Of a stretch of DNA of 64,000 bases, positions 42,039 through 50,458 are shown one piece after another. The stretch lies in contig JAEYOW010000016.1 in the NCBI GenBank assembly GCA_023411375.1, positions 147,386-211,385 on the forward strand, in the 5' to 3' direction. Each line of letters begins with the position of its first letter. Position 1 is the first letter of the stretch. The notes beneath the pieces were generated by a model. The model was not told the origin of the DNA. It saw nothing but the letters and a program-made list of their open reading frames with translations, and made no database searches. Both the position numbers and the translations under genes were made by a program. Origin of the DNA: Bacillota bacterium (lineage in GTDB: Bacteria; Bacillota; Clostridia; Christensenellales; Aristaeellaceae).

Positions 42039-44723
42039 ATGTTTCATTATCAGGTGGAGGGCATGACCTGCTCGGCATGCAGCGCGCATGTGGAGCGTGC
42101 GGTTGGCAAGCTGGAAAGCGTCCGGACGGCGCAGGTCAGCCTGCTCAGCAACTCGCTGGCCGTAGAGACTGTAGACGGTCAGCCGCATATGGAGGAAATT
42201 GTGCGGGCGGTGCGGGATGCCGGATACGGCGCGCGGCCGTTGGACGAAGGGGGACAGAACGCCCCCGCGCAGCCGCCGGAGGAGGCGGGCCCGGATATGG
42301 CCCAAAGGCTTAGAAGCCGCTTTGTCTGGTCGCTCGTTTTCATGATTCCGTTGATGTACGTCAGTATGCAGCACATGCTTAACTATCCCATTATCGATAT
42401 CCTCAACCCCCATCATTATCCGATGGTTAACGCGTTGGCTCAGCTTATCCTCTCAACGCCCGTGCTTTACGTCAACCGGGATTATTTCCGCGTAGGCTTC
42501 AAGCGGCTTGTCAGGCTAAGTCCCAACATGGATAGCTTGATCGCCGTAGGCTCCAGCGCCGCCTATCTCTACGGTCTGTTTATCCTATTCCGGATGGCCG
42601 CCGCTTATGGCGAGGGAAACGCCATGCAGGCGCACGGCTACGCGATGGAGCTGTATTTCGAGTCCGCTGTGATGATATTGACGCTTATTACGCTTGGTAA
42701 ATTTTTTGAGGCACGGGCTAAGAAAAAGACGACCGCCGCCATTGAAAAGCTGATGGCGCTGACGCCTGACGAGGTGACGGTCATGCGCGGGGAGGCCGAG
42801 GAGGTTATCAAGACCGCCGACGTGCAGATTGGCGACGTGCTGCTAATCCGTCCGGGAGAGCGCATCCCCGTGGACGGAGTGCTGCTTGGGTACGAGGCCG
42901 CGCCACCGCCACGGCAAGGCGGCGAGGTTTGCGAAACAGACGAATGCCGGAGCCCAAAGGTCGAGGTGAGTTGGTCCGAAGTAACAGTTGCGCTGGACCA
43001 GAGCCACATTACCGGCGAAAGCGTCCCGGTGGATAAGCACGAAGGCGACGAGCTGATCGCGGGCAGCATGAACCCATCCGCATCCTTTCGCATGCGGGCC
43101 ACCAAGGTAGGGGAGGATAGCACCCTAAGCCGCATTGTAAAGCTTGTGAAGGAGGCGGGGGACAGCAAGGCCCCCATTTCCAAGCTCGCGGACCGGGTGA
43201 GCGGCATTTTTGTGCCCATCGTTATGGCGGTTGCGCTTGTTACCTTTATCGTCTGGCTTTTCGTTGGGCAGGCGTTTTCGTTCGCCCTTTCGTGCGCCAT
43301 TGCCGTACTGGTCATTTCCTGCCCGTGCGCGCTTGGGCTGGCGACACCCGTTGCCATTATGGTCGGCACGGGCGTGGGCGCGCAGCACGGCATTTTGTTC
43401 CGCAACGGCGAGGTGCTGGAAACCCTCCATCATATCAAAAGCATTGTGCTGGATAAGACAGGTACCCTGACCGAGGGGCAGATGACCGTGCATACCGTCA
43501 AGCCCGCGCCTGGGATAGGGGAGACGGAGCTGTTGACCCTGGCCGCCTCGCTGGAACGCGGCAGCGAGCATCCGCTTGCGGCGGCCGTCCTGGACTATTG
43601 CGCCGAGCGAAGTGTCGCCCCCTCTGAAATAACGGATTTCAAGGCCGTAGCGGGCCGCGGATTATCCGCGCGCGTGGACGGATGGGATTGCCTGGCAGGC
43701 AACGAAAAATGGATGGAAGAAAACGGCGTGCCCATGCGGGAGGCTCGCGAAGGGCTGGACGCGCTTCGCGGAGCGGGCGTTTCCGTGCTGTGCTTTGCCA
43801 AGGGCAAAAAGCTGCTGGGAATGATCGGCGTGGCGGACACGCTCAAGCCTACGTCCTCCAAGGCTGTGCGCGATTTAAAGAGCCTTGGCATCACACCCTA
43901 CCTCTTGACGGGCGACCAGCGGTTGGCCGCGCAGAGCATCGCCGCGCAGGTGGGCATCGATCAGGTGCTGGCGGAGGTCATGCCCGCCGATAAGGCCGCC
44001 AAGGTCAAGGCGCTTCAGTCGGACGGCGCGCGCGTGGCGATGGTCGGAGATGGCATCAACGACGCGCCTGCGCTCAAGCAGGCGGATGTGGGCATCGCGG
44101 TTGGCGCGGGCACGGATATCGCGATTGAAACCGCCGACGTGGTGCTCGCCAGCAACCGTTTGACAGATGTCGCGACCGCCGTGCGGCTCAGCCGCTCGGT
44201 TATTCGAAACATCAAGGAAAATTTGTTCTGGGCGTTTTTCTACAACACGGTCGGTATTCCAATCGCGGCCGGGTTGCTGTACCCCGCGTTCGGCATTACG
44301 TTAAACCCCATGATGGGCGCGGCGGCGATGAGCCTAAGCTCCGTCTTTGTAGTGGGTAACGCGCTTCGGCTCAGACGCTTCAAAGCGGCGGAAGCGGAAG
44401 CAAAACCGACAGAGGCAAAGCAGGCTTTAGCGCCCGCCGATGCGGGAAAACCCGTTGAGGCCGCGGTGCCTGTACGGCTGGAAGAAAGCAGGCGGATGAA
44501 TGAGGAGGAAGCAACGATGGAAATGACGATGCACATTGAGGGAATGAGCTGCAACCACTGCAAGATGAGCGTTGAAAAAGCGCTGAAGGCGCTGCCAGGC
44601 GTGACGGACGCGCAGGTAAGCCTGGAGGCGAAAACAGCGCTCGTTACGGGCGGGGCGCTGGATAAGTCCGCTATGAAGGAAGCCGTGACGGAAGCCGGCT
44701 TTGAAGTGAAGGAAATCGATTAA
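42039..44723 (+). CDS. copA: Copper-transporting P1B ATPase with C-terminal CopZ-like domain fusion
   Basis: An 894-residue Cu+ efflux ATPase. An N-terminal metal-binding domain has MTCSAC (Cys11, Cys14). The membrane domain holds the Cu+ site SCPCALGLATP (Cys428, Cys430). Phosphorylation motif DKTGTLTEG has Asp472, and SEHPLAAAV and GDGINDAPAL follow. The actuator loop HITGES is near residue 325, and just before it lies an unusual insertion of roughly 25 to 30 residues (about 284-312) with CETDEC. After the last helices a flexible Ala/Glu linker leads to a second metal-binding domain, MSCNHCKMSVEKAL. GGAGG precedes the ATG; an in-frame extension upstream would run through the promoter. Confidence 0.93.
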   Translation: MFHYQVEGMTCSACSAHVERAVGKLESVRTAQVSLLSNSLAVETVDGQPHMEEIVRAVRDAGYGARPLDEGGQNAPAQPPEEAGPDMAQRLRSRFVWSLVFMIPLMYVSMQHMLNYPIIDILNPHHYPMVNALAQLILSTPVLYVNRDYFRVGFKRLVRLSPNMDSLIAVGSSAAYLYGLFILFRMAAAYGEGNAMQAHGYAMELYFESAVMILTLITLGKFFEARAKKKTTAAIEKLMALTPDEVTVMRGEAEEVIKTADVQIGDVLLIRPGERIPVDGVLLGYEAAPPPRQGGEVCETDECRSPKVEVSWSEVTVALDQSHITGESVPVDKHEGDELIAGSMNPSASFRMRATKVGEDSTLSRIVKLVKEAGDSKAPISKLADRVSGIFVPIVMAVALVTFIVWLFVGQAFSFALSCAIAVLVISCPCALGLATPVAIMVGTGVGAQHGILFRNGEVLETLHHIKSIVLDKTGTLTEGQMTVHTVKPAPGIGETELLTLAASLERGSEHPLAAAVLDYCAERSVAPSEITDFKAVAGRGLSARVDGWDCLAGNEKWMEENGVPMREAREGLDALRGAGVSVLCFAKGKKLLGMIGVADTLKPTSSKAVRDLKSLGITPYLLTGDQRLAAQSIAAQVGIDQVLAEVMPADKAAKVKALQSDGARVAMVGDGINDAPALKQADVGIAVGAGTDIAIETADVVLASNRLTDVATAVRLSRSVIRNIKENLFWAFFYNTVGIPIAAGLLYPAFGITLNPMMGAAAMSLSSVFVVGNALRLRRFKAAEAEAKPTEAKQALAPADAGKPVEAAVPVRLEESRRMNEEEATMEMTMHIEGMSCNHCKMSVEKALKALPGVTDAQVSLEAKTALVTGGALDKSAMKEAVTEAGFEVKEID
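44502..44723 (+). promoter_or_regulatory. Internal ribosome binding site and CopZ-like domain inside copA
   Basis: GAGGAGG lies 8 nt before ATG at 44517, in frame with copA (codon 827). Translation from here would give a free 68-residue CopZ-like copper chaperone starting MEMTMHIEGMSCNHCK. The segment looks like a former copZ gene that lost the upstream stop codon but kept its own ribosome site. Use of the internal start is predicted, not shown. Confidence 0.65.
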
Positions 44724-44761
44724 TACGCTCGACGGGCCGCCGGAAGGGGCGTAGAGCAGCC

Positions 44762-44811
44762 AAAAAAGAAGCCGCGTCAGCTTGCATAATTGCAGCAAAC
44801 GCGGCTTCTTT
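44762..44811. terminator. Terminator between convergent copA and kamA
   Basis: AAAGAAGCCGCGT and ACGCGGCTTCTTT form a perfect 13-bp stem with a 21-nt loop. On the minus strand it is followed by TTTTTT, so it best terminates the aminomutase gene; on the plus strand the U-run is short. Confidence 0.88.
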
Positions 44812-44823
44812 GCGCATCGGGCG

Positions 44824-45918
44824 TCAGCTCCGCGCAAGCGGATAGGTGTAGGTCTTTCCCTCGAAGTTTTCAAGCACGACCTCCGCGTCGTCTTTCCTGA
44901 GCACGTATTCATACTGCACGGGGATTTTGCCGCCGCCGCCCGGCGCGTCGATCACATACCTAGGTACGGCGAAGCCTGAGATGTTTCCCGTCAGCGCATG
45001 CATGATATCAATGCCCGCATCCACGCTGGTGCGGAAATGGGAAATACCCCGGCTCAGGTCGCACTGGTACAGGTAGTAGGGACGCACGCGCATCCTTACA
45101 AGGCCTAGAAGCAGCCGCTTCATGATATCAACGTCGTCGTTAACGCCCCGAAGCAGCACGCTCTGGTTGCCCAGCGGGATACCCGCGTCCGCGATTGCCT
45201 CGCACGCTTGGCGTGAGTCCGGCGTGATTTCAGCCGGATGGTTGAAATGCGTGTTAATCCATAGCGGCTGATACCTTTTGAGCATCTCAAGCAACTCCTC
45301 GGTAATGCGCATGGGCATTACCACGGGCGTTCTTGTGCCGATGCGGATAACCTCCACATGGGGGATGGCACGAATGCCGGCAACGATGTGTTCCAGCTTT
45401 TCAGTGGGCAGGGTAAGCGGGTCGCCTCCCGATATCAGCACATCCCGTATTTCCTCATGCTCGCGGATATACCGCAGGGCGGACTGGAGATTTTTTTCTG
45501 TAATCACCCGGTCCTCCTCGCCCACGGCGCGCCTGCGGGTGCAGTGGCGGCAGTACATGGCGCACTGGTAGGTAACCAGCAGCAGCACGCGGTCGGGGTA
45601 GCGGTGCACCAGGTTGGGTACAGGGCTGCAGGCCTCCTCGCTGAGCGGATCCTCCATATCGTTTTCGCAGACGCGCGTTTCTTCAATGCGCGGCACGGCC
45701 TGCATGCGGATAGGGTCGTCCGGGTCGGAAAGGTTGATCAGCGAAAGGTAATAAGGAGTGATAGCCATGCGGAAGGACTGAAGACATTGGGAGATATCGC
45801 TTTTTTCCTTTTCACTCAAGGAAAGGTACTTATCCAGCTCATCCACCCGGCGAATGCGGTGGGCGTATTGCCATTTCCAGTCGTACCAGTGCTTAAAGCG
45901 CTCTGCAAAAGCTGCCAT
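44824..45918 (-). CDS. kamA: Lysine 2,3-aminomutase (KamA), radical SAM
   Basis: A 364-residue radical SAM, PLP-dependent aminomutase that converts L-lysine to beta-lysine. The 4Fe-4S motif is Cys119, Cys123, Cys126 in CAMYCRHC. PLP lysine is Lys331 in DAPGGGGK. The two Asp residues that bind the side-chain amine in Clostridium lysine aminomutase are kept (Asp287 in YQCDLS, Asp324 in VIDAPGG), whereas glutamate 2,3-aminomutases have Lys and Asn there, so lysine is the expected substrate. The ATG used has GAGGAG 7 nt upstream and overlaps the ATP-grasp gene by 26 nt. The protein is somewhat shorter than typical KamA (about 415). Confidence 0.88.
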   Translation of the reverse strand: MAAFAERFKHWYDWKWQYAHRIRRVDELDKYLSLSEKEKSDISQCLQSFRMAITPYYLSLINLSDPDDPIRMQAVPRIEETRVCENDMEDPLSEEACSPVPNLVHRYPDRVLLLVTYQCAMYCRHCTRRRAVGEEDRVITEKNLQSALRYIREHEEIRDVLISGGDPLTLPTEKLEHIVAGIRAIPHVEVIRIGTRTPVVMPMRITEELLEMLKRYQPLWINTHFNHPAEITPDSRQACEAIADAGIPLGNQSVLLRGVNDDVDIMKRLLLGLVRMRVRPYYLYQCDLSRGISHFRTSVDAGIDIMHALTGNISGFAVPRYVIDAPGGGGKIPVQYEYVLRKDDAEVVLENFEGKTYTYPLARS

Positions 45919-46963
45919 CTTCATACTCCTCATAGCGGACGTCCACGCCCGTCCGCCGCGCGGCGGCGGTCAGGATGCCGCGAACAAGCGCCTGGTACGA
46001 AACGCCGCACATTTCGGCCAGCATTGGATAATCGCTGTAGCCAGGCGCAAGCCCGGGCAGAGGATTGATTTCGATAAAGTAGATCGCCCCGTCCTGAGTC
46101 ATGCGAAAATCTACCCGTGCAAAATCATGGCAGTTAAGGGCCTGGTAGATTTTTTTCGTGGTATCGGTCATTTCCTTTTCCTGCTTTGCGTTAAGCAACG
46201 CAGGACACTGGTAGGAAACATATTCCTGATAATGCTGCTTGACCGTATAGCTATAAACGTGAAACGCGTCCTGCGTCGGCTTTTGGTAGACAATTTCCAT
46301 CGGCGAAAACACGACGGTATTTTTTCCATTTCCCAAAACGCCAACCGTAAACTCACGGCCTTCGATATATTCTTCCACAAGCATTGGCGTGCCGTACAGA
46401 TCCAGGTGGCGGTGGATGAGCGCTTTGAGCTCACCGGGAGTGGATGCGATGCTTAAATCTGAAATTCCTTTGCTGGAACCCTCGGCGTTGGGCTTGACGA
46501 TTACGGGAAAGTTCAGCTTCTTACAAACGGGGGCTTCTCTGGAAACGATGGCGTAGCGGGGTGTACGCACATGGTAGGTCGACATAAGCCGCTTGGTCAG
46601 CGCCTTATCCAGCGCCAGGCATAGCGTGCTCGCGTCCGAACCCGTACAGGGAATGCCCAACAATTCCATAACGGCGGGTATCTGTCCCTCGCGTCCCCTT
46701 CCGCCGATACCCTCGGCAATATTGAACGCAATGTCGATCGGGGTTTCGCGGAGCTTTGCAAACAGATCCCTGTCCGCCTCCATCAGCTCCACGCGGATAC
46801 CCTCCGCTTCAAGGGCGCGCTGAATTGCGTAAACGGTGTCGATTTGATCGTATTCCGCTTCAGCGTCCTCGGGTCCGCCGGTGATCCCTCTTTTCAGGTT
46901 GTAAAGAAGGCCGACTGTGGTTGAGGGAAAGGGGTCGTCACTTTCATAGGCCGTCGCATCCAT
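45893..46963 (-). CDS. D-alanine--D-alanine ligase-like ATP-grasp protein
   Basis: A 356-residue ATP-grasp ligase resembling Ddl. Family segments include FNIAEGIGGRGREGQIPAVM near residue 79, LGIPCTGSDASTLCLALDKA near residue 101, FPVIVKPNAEGSSKGI near residue 152, LVEEYIEGREFTVGVLGNG and the metal site ARVDFRMTQDGAIYFIEINP near residue 282. Ddl-like enzymes form an amide between two amino acids through an acyl-phosphate. It overlaps kamA and shares its promoter, so the substrate may include beta-lysine rather than D-alanine; that is inference. A housekeeping Ddl role cannot be excluded. Confidence 0.83.
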   Translation of the reverse strand: MDATAYESDDPFPSTTVGLLYNLKRGITGGPEDAEAEYDQIDTVYAIQRALEAEGIRVELMEADRDLFAKLRETPIDIAFNIAEGIGGRGREGQIPAVMELLGIPCTGSDASTLCLALDKALTKRLMSTYHVRTPRYAIVSREAPVCKKLNFPVIVKPNAEGSSKGISDLSIASTPGELKALIHRHLDLYGTPMLVEEYIEGREFTVGVLGNGKNTVVFSPMEIVYQKPTQDAFHVYSYTVKQHYQEYVSYQCPALLNAKQEKEMTDTTKKIYQALNCHDFARVDFRMTQDGAIYFIEINPLPGLAPGYSDYPMLAEMCGVSYQALVRGILTAAARRTGVDVRYEEYEDGSFCRAL

Positions 46964-47010
46964 GGCGTATACCTGCTTTCTGAAACATCTTGATTGGCTG
47001 TTTCGCAGGC

Positions 47011-47039
47011 ATTATAAGGCCACCGGAGGCTGGTGTCAA
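47011..47039 (-). promoter_or_regulatory. Consensus promoter of the ATP-grasp/kamA operon
   Basis: Minus-strand TTGACA and TATAAT at exactly 17-nt spacing, both perfect, 48 nt before the ATP-grasp start. Confidence 0.85.
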
Positions 47040-47212
47040 TAGGGTTTTTCCGATGAAAAAGATGAATTGTGAAACCCTTATGACACAACAAAAATCGACC
47101 TTTGTCCGACCGCCCGGAATAGCGCGTGGGCAGGGAAATATCAGTGCGTTCGGATTTCCTGCTTGGGAAAAATTTGACGGAGGGTTTTCCGCTTTGCCGG
47201 CATTACGGAGAA

Positions 47213-47255
47213 AATACGAAAAGAGGCGGCTGCGCTCCATCGCGCGACCGCCTCT
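47213..47255 (-). terminator. Terminator of the SASP genes
   Basis: Minus-strand AGAGGCGG and CCGCCTCT form an 8-bp stem continued by further GC pairs around ATGGA, followed by TTTTC, 17 nt after the SASP stop. Confidence 0.8.
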
Positions 47256-47271
47256 CCCGCTTTTTCACCGC

Positions 47272-47502
47272 TTACTTCTGGCTGCCGCTCATGGCGCGCT
47301 CGGCCTGCTCGATCAGGCGCTTGACCATGTAGCCGCCGATATAGCCGGCCTGACGGCTCGGCATATCGCCGTTATAGCCCTGCTTGAGGTTGATGCCAAG
47401 CTCGTTGGCAATTTCAAACTTCATGTTGTTAAGGGCCTGCTTGGCTTCGGGAACCATGGTGCGGTTGGTGCTCGACGTGGAATTCTGCTGGTTCTGATAC
47501 AT
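47272..47502 (-). CDS. Small acid-soluble spore protein, alpha/beta type
   Basis: A 76-residue SASP that coats and protects spore DNA. The core MVPEAKQALNNMKFEIANEL then GINLKQGYNGDM with GGYMVKRLIEQAE matches the family fully, including the germination protease site in KFEIANELGI. It is encoded 30 nt after a paralogue, probably as one unit transcribed in the forespore. Its presence shows the organism sporulates or descends from sporulating ancestors. Confidence 0.95.
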   Translation of the reverse strand: MYQNQQNSTSSTNRTMVPEAKQALNNMKFEIANELGINLKQGYNGDMPSRQAGYIGGYMVKRLIEQAERAMSGSQK

Positions 47503-47532
47503 TGTTTATTCACCTCATAATTGATTTAGCGC

Positions 47533-47775
47533 TCAGCGCGTGGTCTTGCCGGTCTGGGAGGAAGCCATTTGGCGCTCGGCCTGCTCGATCAGCCGCTTCA
47601 CCATATAGCCTCCAACGTAGCCGTTGTCCTTGGAGCTCAGATCGCCGTTGTAGCCTTGCTTGAAATTGATGCCCAATTCCTTGGCGATTTCAAATTTCAT
47701 GTTGTCCAAGGCCGCGCGCGCCTCGGGCACGCTGGTCTGCTTGCTCTTTCCGGAGTTGTTCTGCTGGTTCACCAT
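47533..47775 (-). CDS. Small acid-soluble spore protein, alpha/beta type (paralogue)
   Basis: An 80-residue SASP nearly identical in its core to the next gene: VPEARAALDNMKFEIAKEL, GINFKQGYNGDLSSKDN and YMVKRLIEQAERQM. GGAGGTGA precedes the ATG. It is the first of a tandem pair arising from duplication. A forespore sigma-G promoter is expected upstream but no clear one was identified by eye. Confidence 0.95.
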   Translation of the reverse strand: MVNQQNNSGKSKQTSVPEARAALDNMKFEIAKELGINFKQGYNGDLSSKDNGYVGGYMVKRLIEQAERQMASSQTGKTTR

Positions 47776-47871
47776 CGTCGTTCACCTCCTCAACTGGGTT
47801 CAACGCTATTTTGACCGTGTGCGGACAAAATACGCTGCCAATTGTTTTCTTGGTAAAAATGAAAAAATCGG

Positions 47872-47907
47872 GAAAAAATGAAAGCCATCGCACGCAACGA
47901 TAGCTTT
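47872..47907 (-). terminator. Terminator after the response regulator gene
   Basis: Minus-strand AAAGCTATCG and CGATGGCTTT form a 10-bp stem (one G-U pair) with a 7-nt loop, followed by CATTTTTT. Confidence 0.85.
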
Positions 47908-47924
47908 GCAGATAAACCGGCCGC

Positions 47925-48704
47925 TTATTCCTCATGATGAATGGCGCCCGCCGCGTCCGGGCCGTGGAAACGTCCGGGCGAATAGCCGGTGTATTTTTTG
48001 AAAACCTTAATGAAGTATTTGTAATCTGTAAAACCGACGCTTTCCGCGATTTCATAGATCTTTAACTCCGGGCCGGCATGTAGCAGCTGAACGGCCTGGG
48101 AGATGCGGAAGCGGTTTAAATAATCATTGAACGGATAGCCGGTTTCAGCTTTAAACTTTGCGTTAAGATAGGCACAGGACACGCCTTGCTCGGCGCTGAC
48201 GTCCATCAACGAAATACGCTGGTCATAATTTTTTTCAATATAGTCAAGCATAATGCGTACATACCGGTTTTCCGTCGGCGCGGGCCGGAGAGTAAGCGCC
48301 GCGCTTTCCGGCTTATGCGGCCTTGCACCGGCCGCGTCGTGGTCGCCGACAATTCTGCGCAGCACGGCGTAAAGCAAATCAAAGTCGACGGGCTTCAACA
48401 GGTATTCCGTCACGCCGAGGCTGACCGCCTTTTGCGCATAGGAGAACTCGTCGTAGCCGGAAATGATCACCGCCTTGTACCCGCTTTGCGCAATGCTTAC
48501 GGCCAGCATTTCCAGCCCGTCCATGCCCGGCATTTTTACATCGGTCAGCACGATGTCCGGCTTCAGCTCCGCAATCATTTTCAGACCGTCGCGTCCGTTT
48601 GCGGCCTCGCCAACCACGGTGCATCCCGCGCTCTGCCAATCGACAATATACCGCAAGCCCTTGCGGATTAAATCCTCATCCTCCACAATGAGAACCTTAA
48701 GCAT
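47925..48704 (-). CDS. Response regulator with AraC-type DNA-binding domain
   Basis: A 259-residue short YesN-class regulator. The receiver domain (VLIVEDEDLIRKGL, phospho-Asp in DIVLTDVKMPGMDG, conserved Lys in EYLLKPVDFDLL) is followed after a short linker by an AraC helix-turn-helix domain (SLMDVSAEQGVSCAYLNAKF, IYEIAESVGFTDYKYFIKVF). Its start overlaps the kinase gene by 8 nt, so the pair is translationally coupled. It probably controls the Fbp-type transporter encoded upstream. Confidence 0.92.
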   Translation of the reverse strand: MLKVLIVEDEDLIRKGLRYIVDWQSAGCTVVGEAANGRDGLKMIAELKPDIVLTDVKMPGMDGLEMLAVSIAQSGYKAVIISGYDEFSYAQKAVSLGVTEYLLKPVDFDLLYAVLRRIVGDHDAAGARPHKPESAALTLRPAPTENRYVRIMLDYIEKNYDQRISLMDVSAEQGVSCAYLNAKFKAETGYPFNDYLNRFRISQAVQLLHAGPELKIYEIAESVGFTDYKYFIKVFKKYTGYSPGRFHGPDAAGAIHHEE

Positions 48705-50391
48705 TTTCCCGCACCTCCGGAACCGTCAGTTCAACCGCCATGCCGCGGCACGCCGCGCTTTGCAACTTCAGCCCGCAGGGCGGTCCATACATCAGGAGCA
48801 ACGCGCGATGGGTGTTGTAAAGCCCGATATGGGTCGTTGCGGCGTCTTCCCGGTCAAGCATTCCCTTCAATGCGGATAACTGGTCCGGCGGCATGCCCTC
48901 TCCGTCGTCCGCGATGCGCACAGTCAGAAAACGCTCCTGCAGCCTTGCCGTGATCGTAATGGTAAGCGTTTCTTCCGGCGGCATGCCATGCTTGATGCTG
49001 TTTTCCACGATCGGCTGTACCAGCAGCTTCGGAATCATGCATCCCATCAGGGAATCGGAAATATCGATATGGTATTCCAGCCGCTTGCCGTAACGGGTTT
49101 TTTGCAACAGCAGGTAATCGTTCACATATTCCATATCCGTTTCCAGCGGAACCAGCGCCTTGGTTTCGTCGATTTCATAGCGCATCAGGCTGCCGAAGGC
49201 AACCAGCATATCGGCGGCCTTCTGTGGGTCGGATAAAAGGACAAAATGCAGATTTTCCATAACGTTAAACACAAAATGCGGGTTAAATTGCTCCTTGAGA
49301 TGGCGCACCTCCATCATGCGTTTGCGTTCGCTCAGTTCCTCATTGTGCCGGATCAATGTCTGGACGCGCTCCATCATGGCGTTAAACTCGTCGAACAACG
49401 CCTGAAATTCCACAAACGTCCGCTGGTGGATTCGGCTGCTCAGATCCTGATGGCGCACGGTCTGGATCATGGTTTCAACCGGGCGCAGGTTATGCCGTGT
49501 CAGCCAGTTTGCCAGCAGAGGCGCAAAACAGAGGACGACCACCGCCAGCAGCGAGATCAGGAGCATGCCAAAACGCATCATCTGCTGGTGGAGCACCGTG
49601 GAGCTGAAGGTTAAAACGCGCACGCCTTCCTGCTCAAGCTGGCTGACGGATACAAAATAATCCCTTCCATCCAGGGTTACAAAGCCTCCGCCATCCACGC
49701 GGACAGACAGCTTTCCGATAACGCCGACGGCTTGCGTTCCGTCTGTGTAAAGCACGTTGTCGAACCGATCCGCAAGGACGGTCATATCCGCTTGCCTGCC
49801 GCGCAGAGCTTCCCGCAGCCCGGCGTCCGTTACGTCAATGCAGATTGCCCCGGCAGGCGTTTGCGCGCCCGGGACGGCGGCGGCAAAAAACCAGTCCGTC
49901 TGCTGGTCATAGGCGTAGTTGATGCGGCTGGGCGCCTCGTAAATCCTGTCGGGCTGCCGCGAAAGGGCGTCGCGCGCCGACCGCGCGACGGTGCTGGATA
50001 AAAAGACGGCCCTGTTATCAAAGTTTAGATTGGTGGATACGATCTGCCAATCATGGTCCAGCAGGACAAAGATGCAGCCGACCGGAAGCGCGTTTGTTTT
50101 GCTGTACAGCAGGCTGTTGGCCACGGTAAGCTGCTTCGTGCCGCGCGCCTCAAGCGCAAGGCGGATTTCAGGTGAATCGCAAAGCTCGCCGAGGGTTTGC
50201 CTGAGTCCGCTTTGCCACCGCGCCACATCCGCCGACAACTCAGCGTTCACCTGCGCGTTTACCCGCATGGTCGACAGGCGCAGGCTAAGCGCCATAAAGC
50301 CGCCGTACAGCAGGTAAATCAGCAATATCAGGGCGGCGGTGTACAGCACGAGAGAGCGGCGCAGGTAATTGCGAAAGCTTTTGTTTTTCAT
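48697..50391 (-). CDS. Sensor histidine kinase, YesM type
   Basis: A 564-residue membrane kinase. The first membrane helix (LVLYTAALILLIYLLYGGFM) lies near residue 12 and a second (MLLISLLAVVVLCFAPLLAN) near residue 265, enclosing an extracellular sensing domain of about 230 residues. HAMP and the His_kinase motif EQFNPHFVFNVMENLHFVLL follow, then N-box VQPIVENSIKHGMPPEE and G-box DDGEGMPPDQLSA. The ATG used has a GGGAGGG site; a long upstream in-frame extension lacks any signal. It works with the regulator gene that overlaps its end. Confidence 0.9.
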   Translation of the reverse strand: MKNKSFRNYLRRSLVLYTAALILLIYLLYGGFMALSLRLSTMRVNAQVNAELSADVARWQSGLRQTLGELCDSPEIRLALEARGTKQLTVANSLLYSKTNALPVGCIFVLLDHDWQIVSTNLNFDNRAVFLSSTVARSARDALSRQPDRIYEAPSRINYAYDQQTDWFFAAAVPGAQTPAGAICIDVTDAGLREALRGRQADMTVLADRFDNVLYTDGTQAVGVIGKLSVRVDGGGFVTLDGRDYFVSVSQLEQEGVRVLTFSSTVLHQQMMRFGMLLISLLAVVVLCFAPLLANWLTRHNLRPVETMIQTVRHQDLSSRIHQRTFVEFQALFDEFNAMMERVQTLIRHNEELSERKRMMEVRHLKEQFNPHFVFNVMENLHFVLLSDPQKAADMLVAFGSLMRYEIDETKALVPLETDMEYVNDYLLLQKTRYGKRLEYHIDISDSLMGCMIPKLLVQPIVENSIKHGMPPEETLTITITARLQERFLTVRIADDGEGMPPDQLSALKGMLDREDAATTHIGLYNTHRALLLMYGPPCGLKLQSAACRGMAVELTVPEVRENA

Positions 50392-50458
50392 ATGCGCCGC
50401 CCTCCCCGTAAAATCCACTGCCGCAAGTATACCATGTCCACGCCGGTTTCGAAAGCCG

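Noticed and set aside
44400..44723. Programmed frameshift in copA as in E. coli
   Set aside because: No slippery run near the end of the first metal-binding domain was seen, and the second domain is already in frame with its own ribosome site.
44824..45918. Glutamate 2,3-aminomutase
   Set aside because: Both lysine-specific Asp residues are retained (YQCDLS and VIDAPGG), where glutamate enzymes have Lys and Asn.
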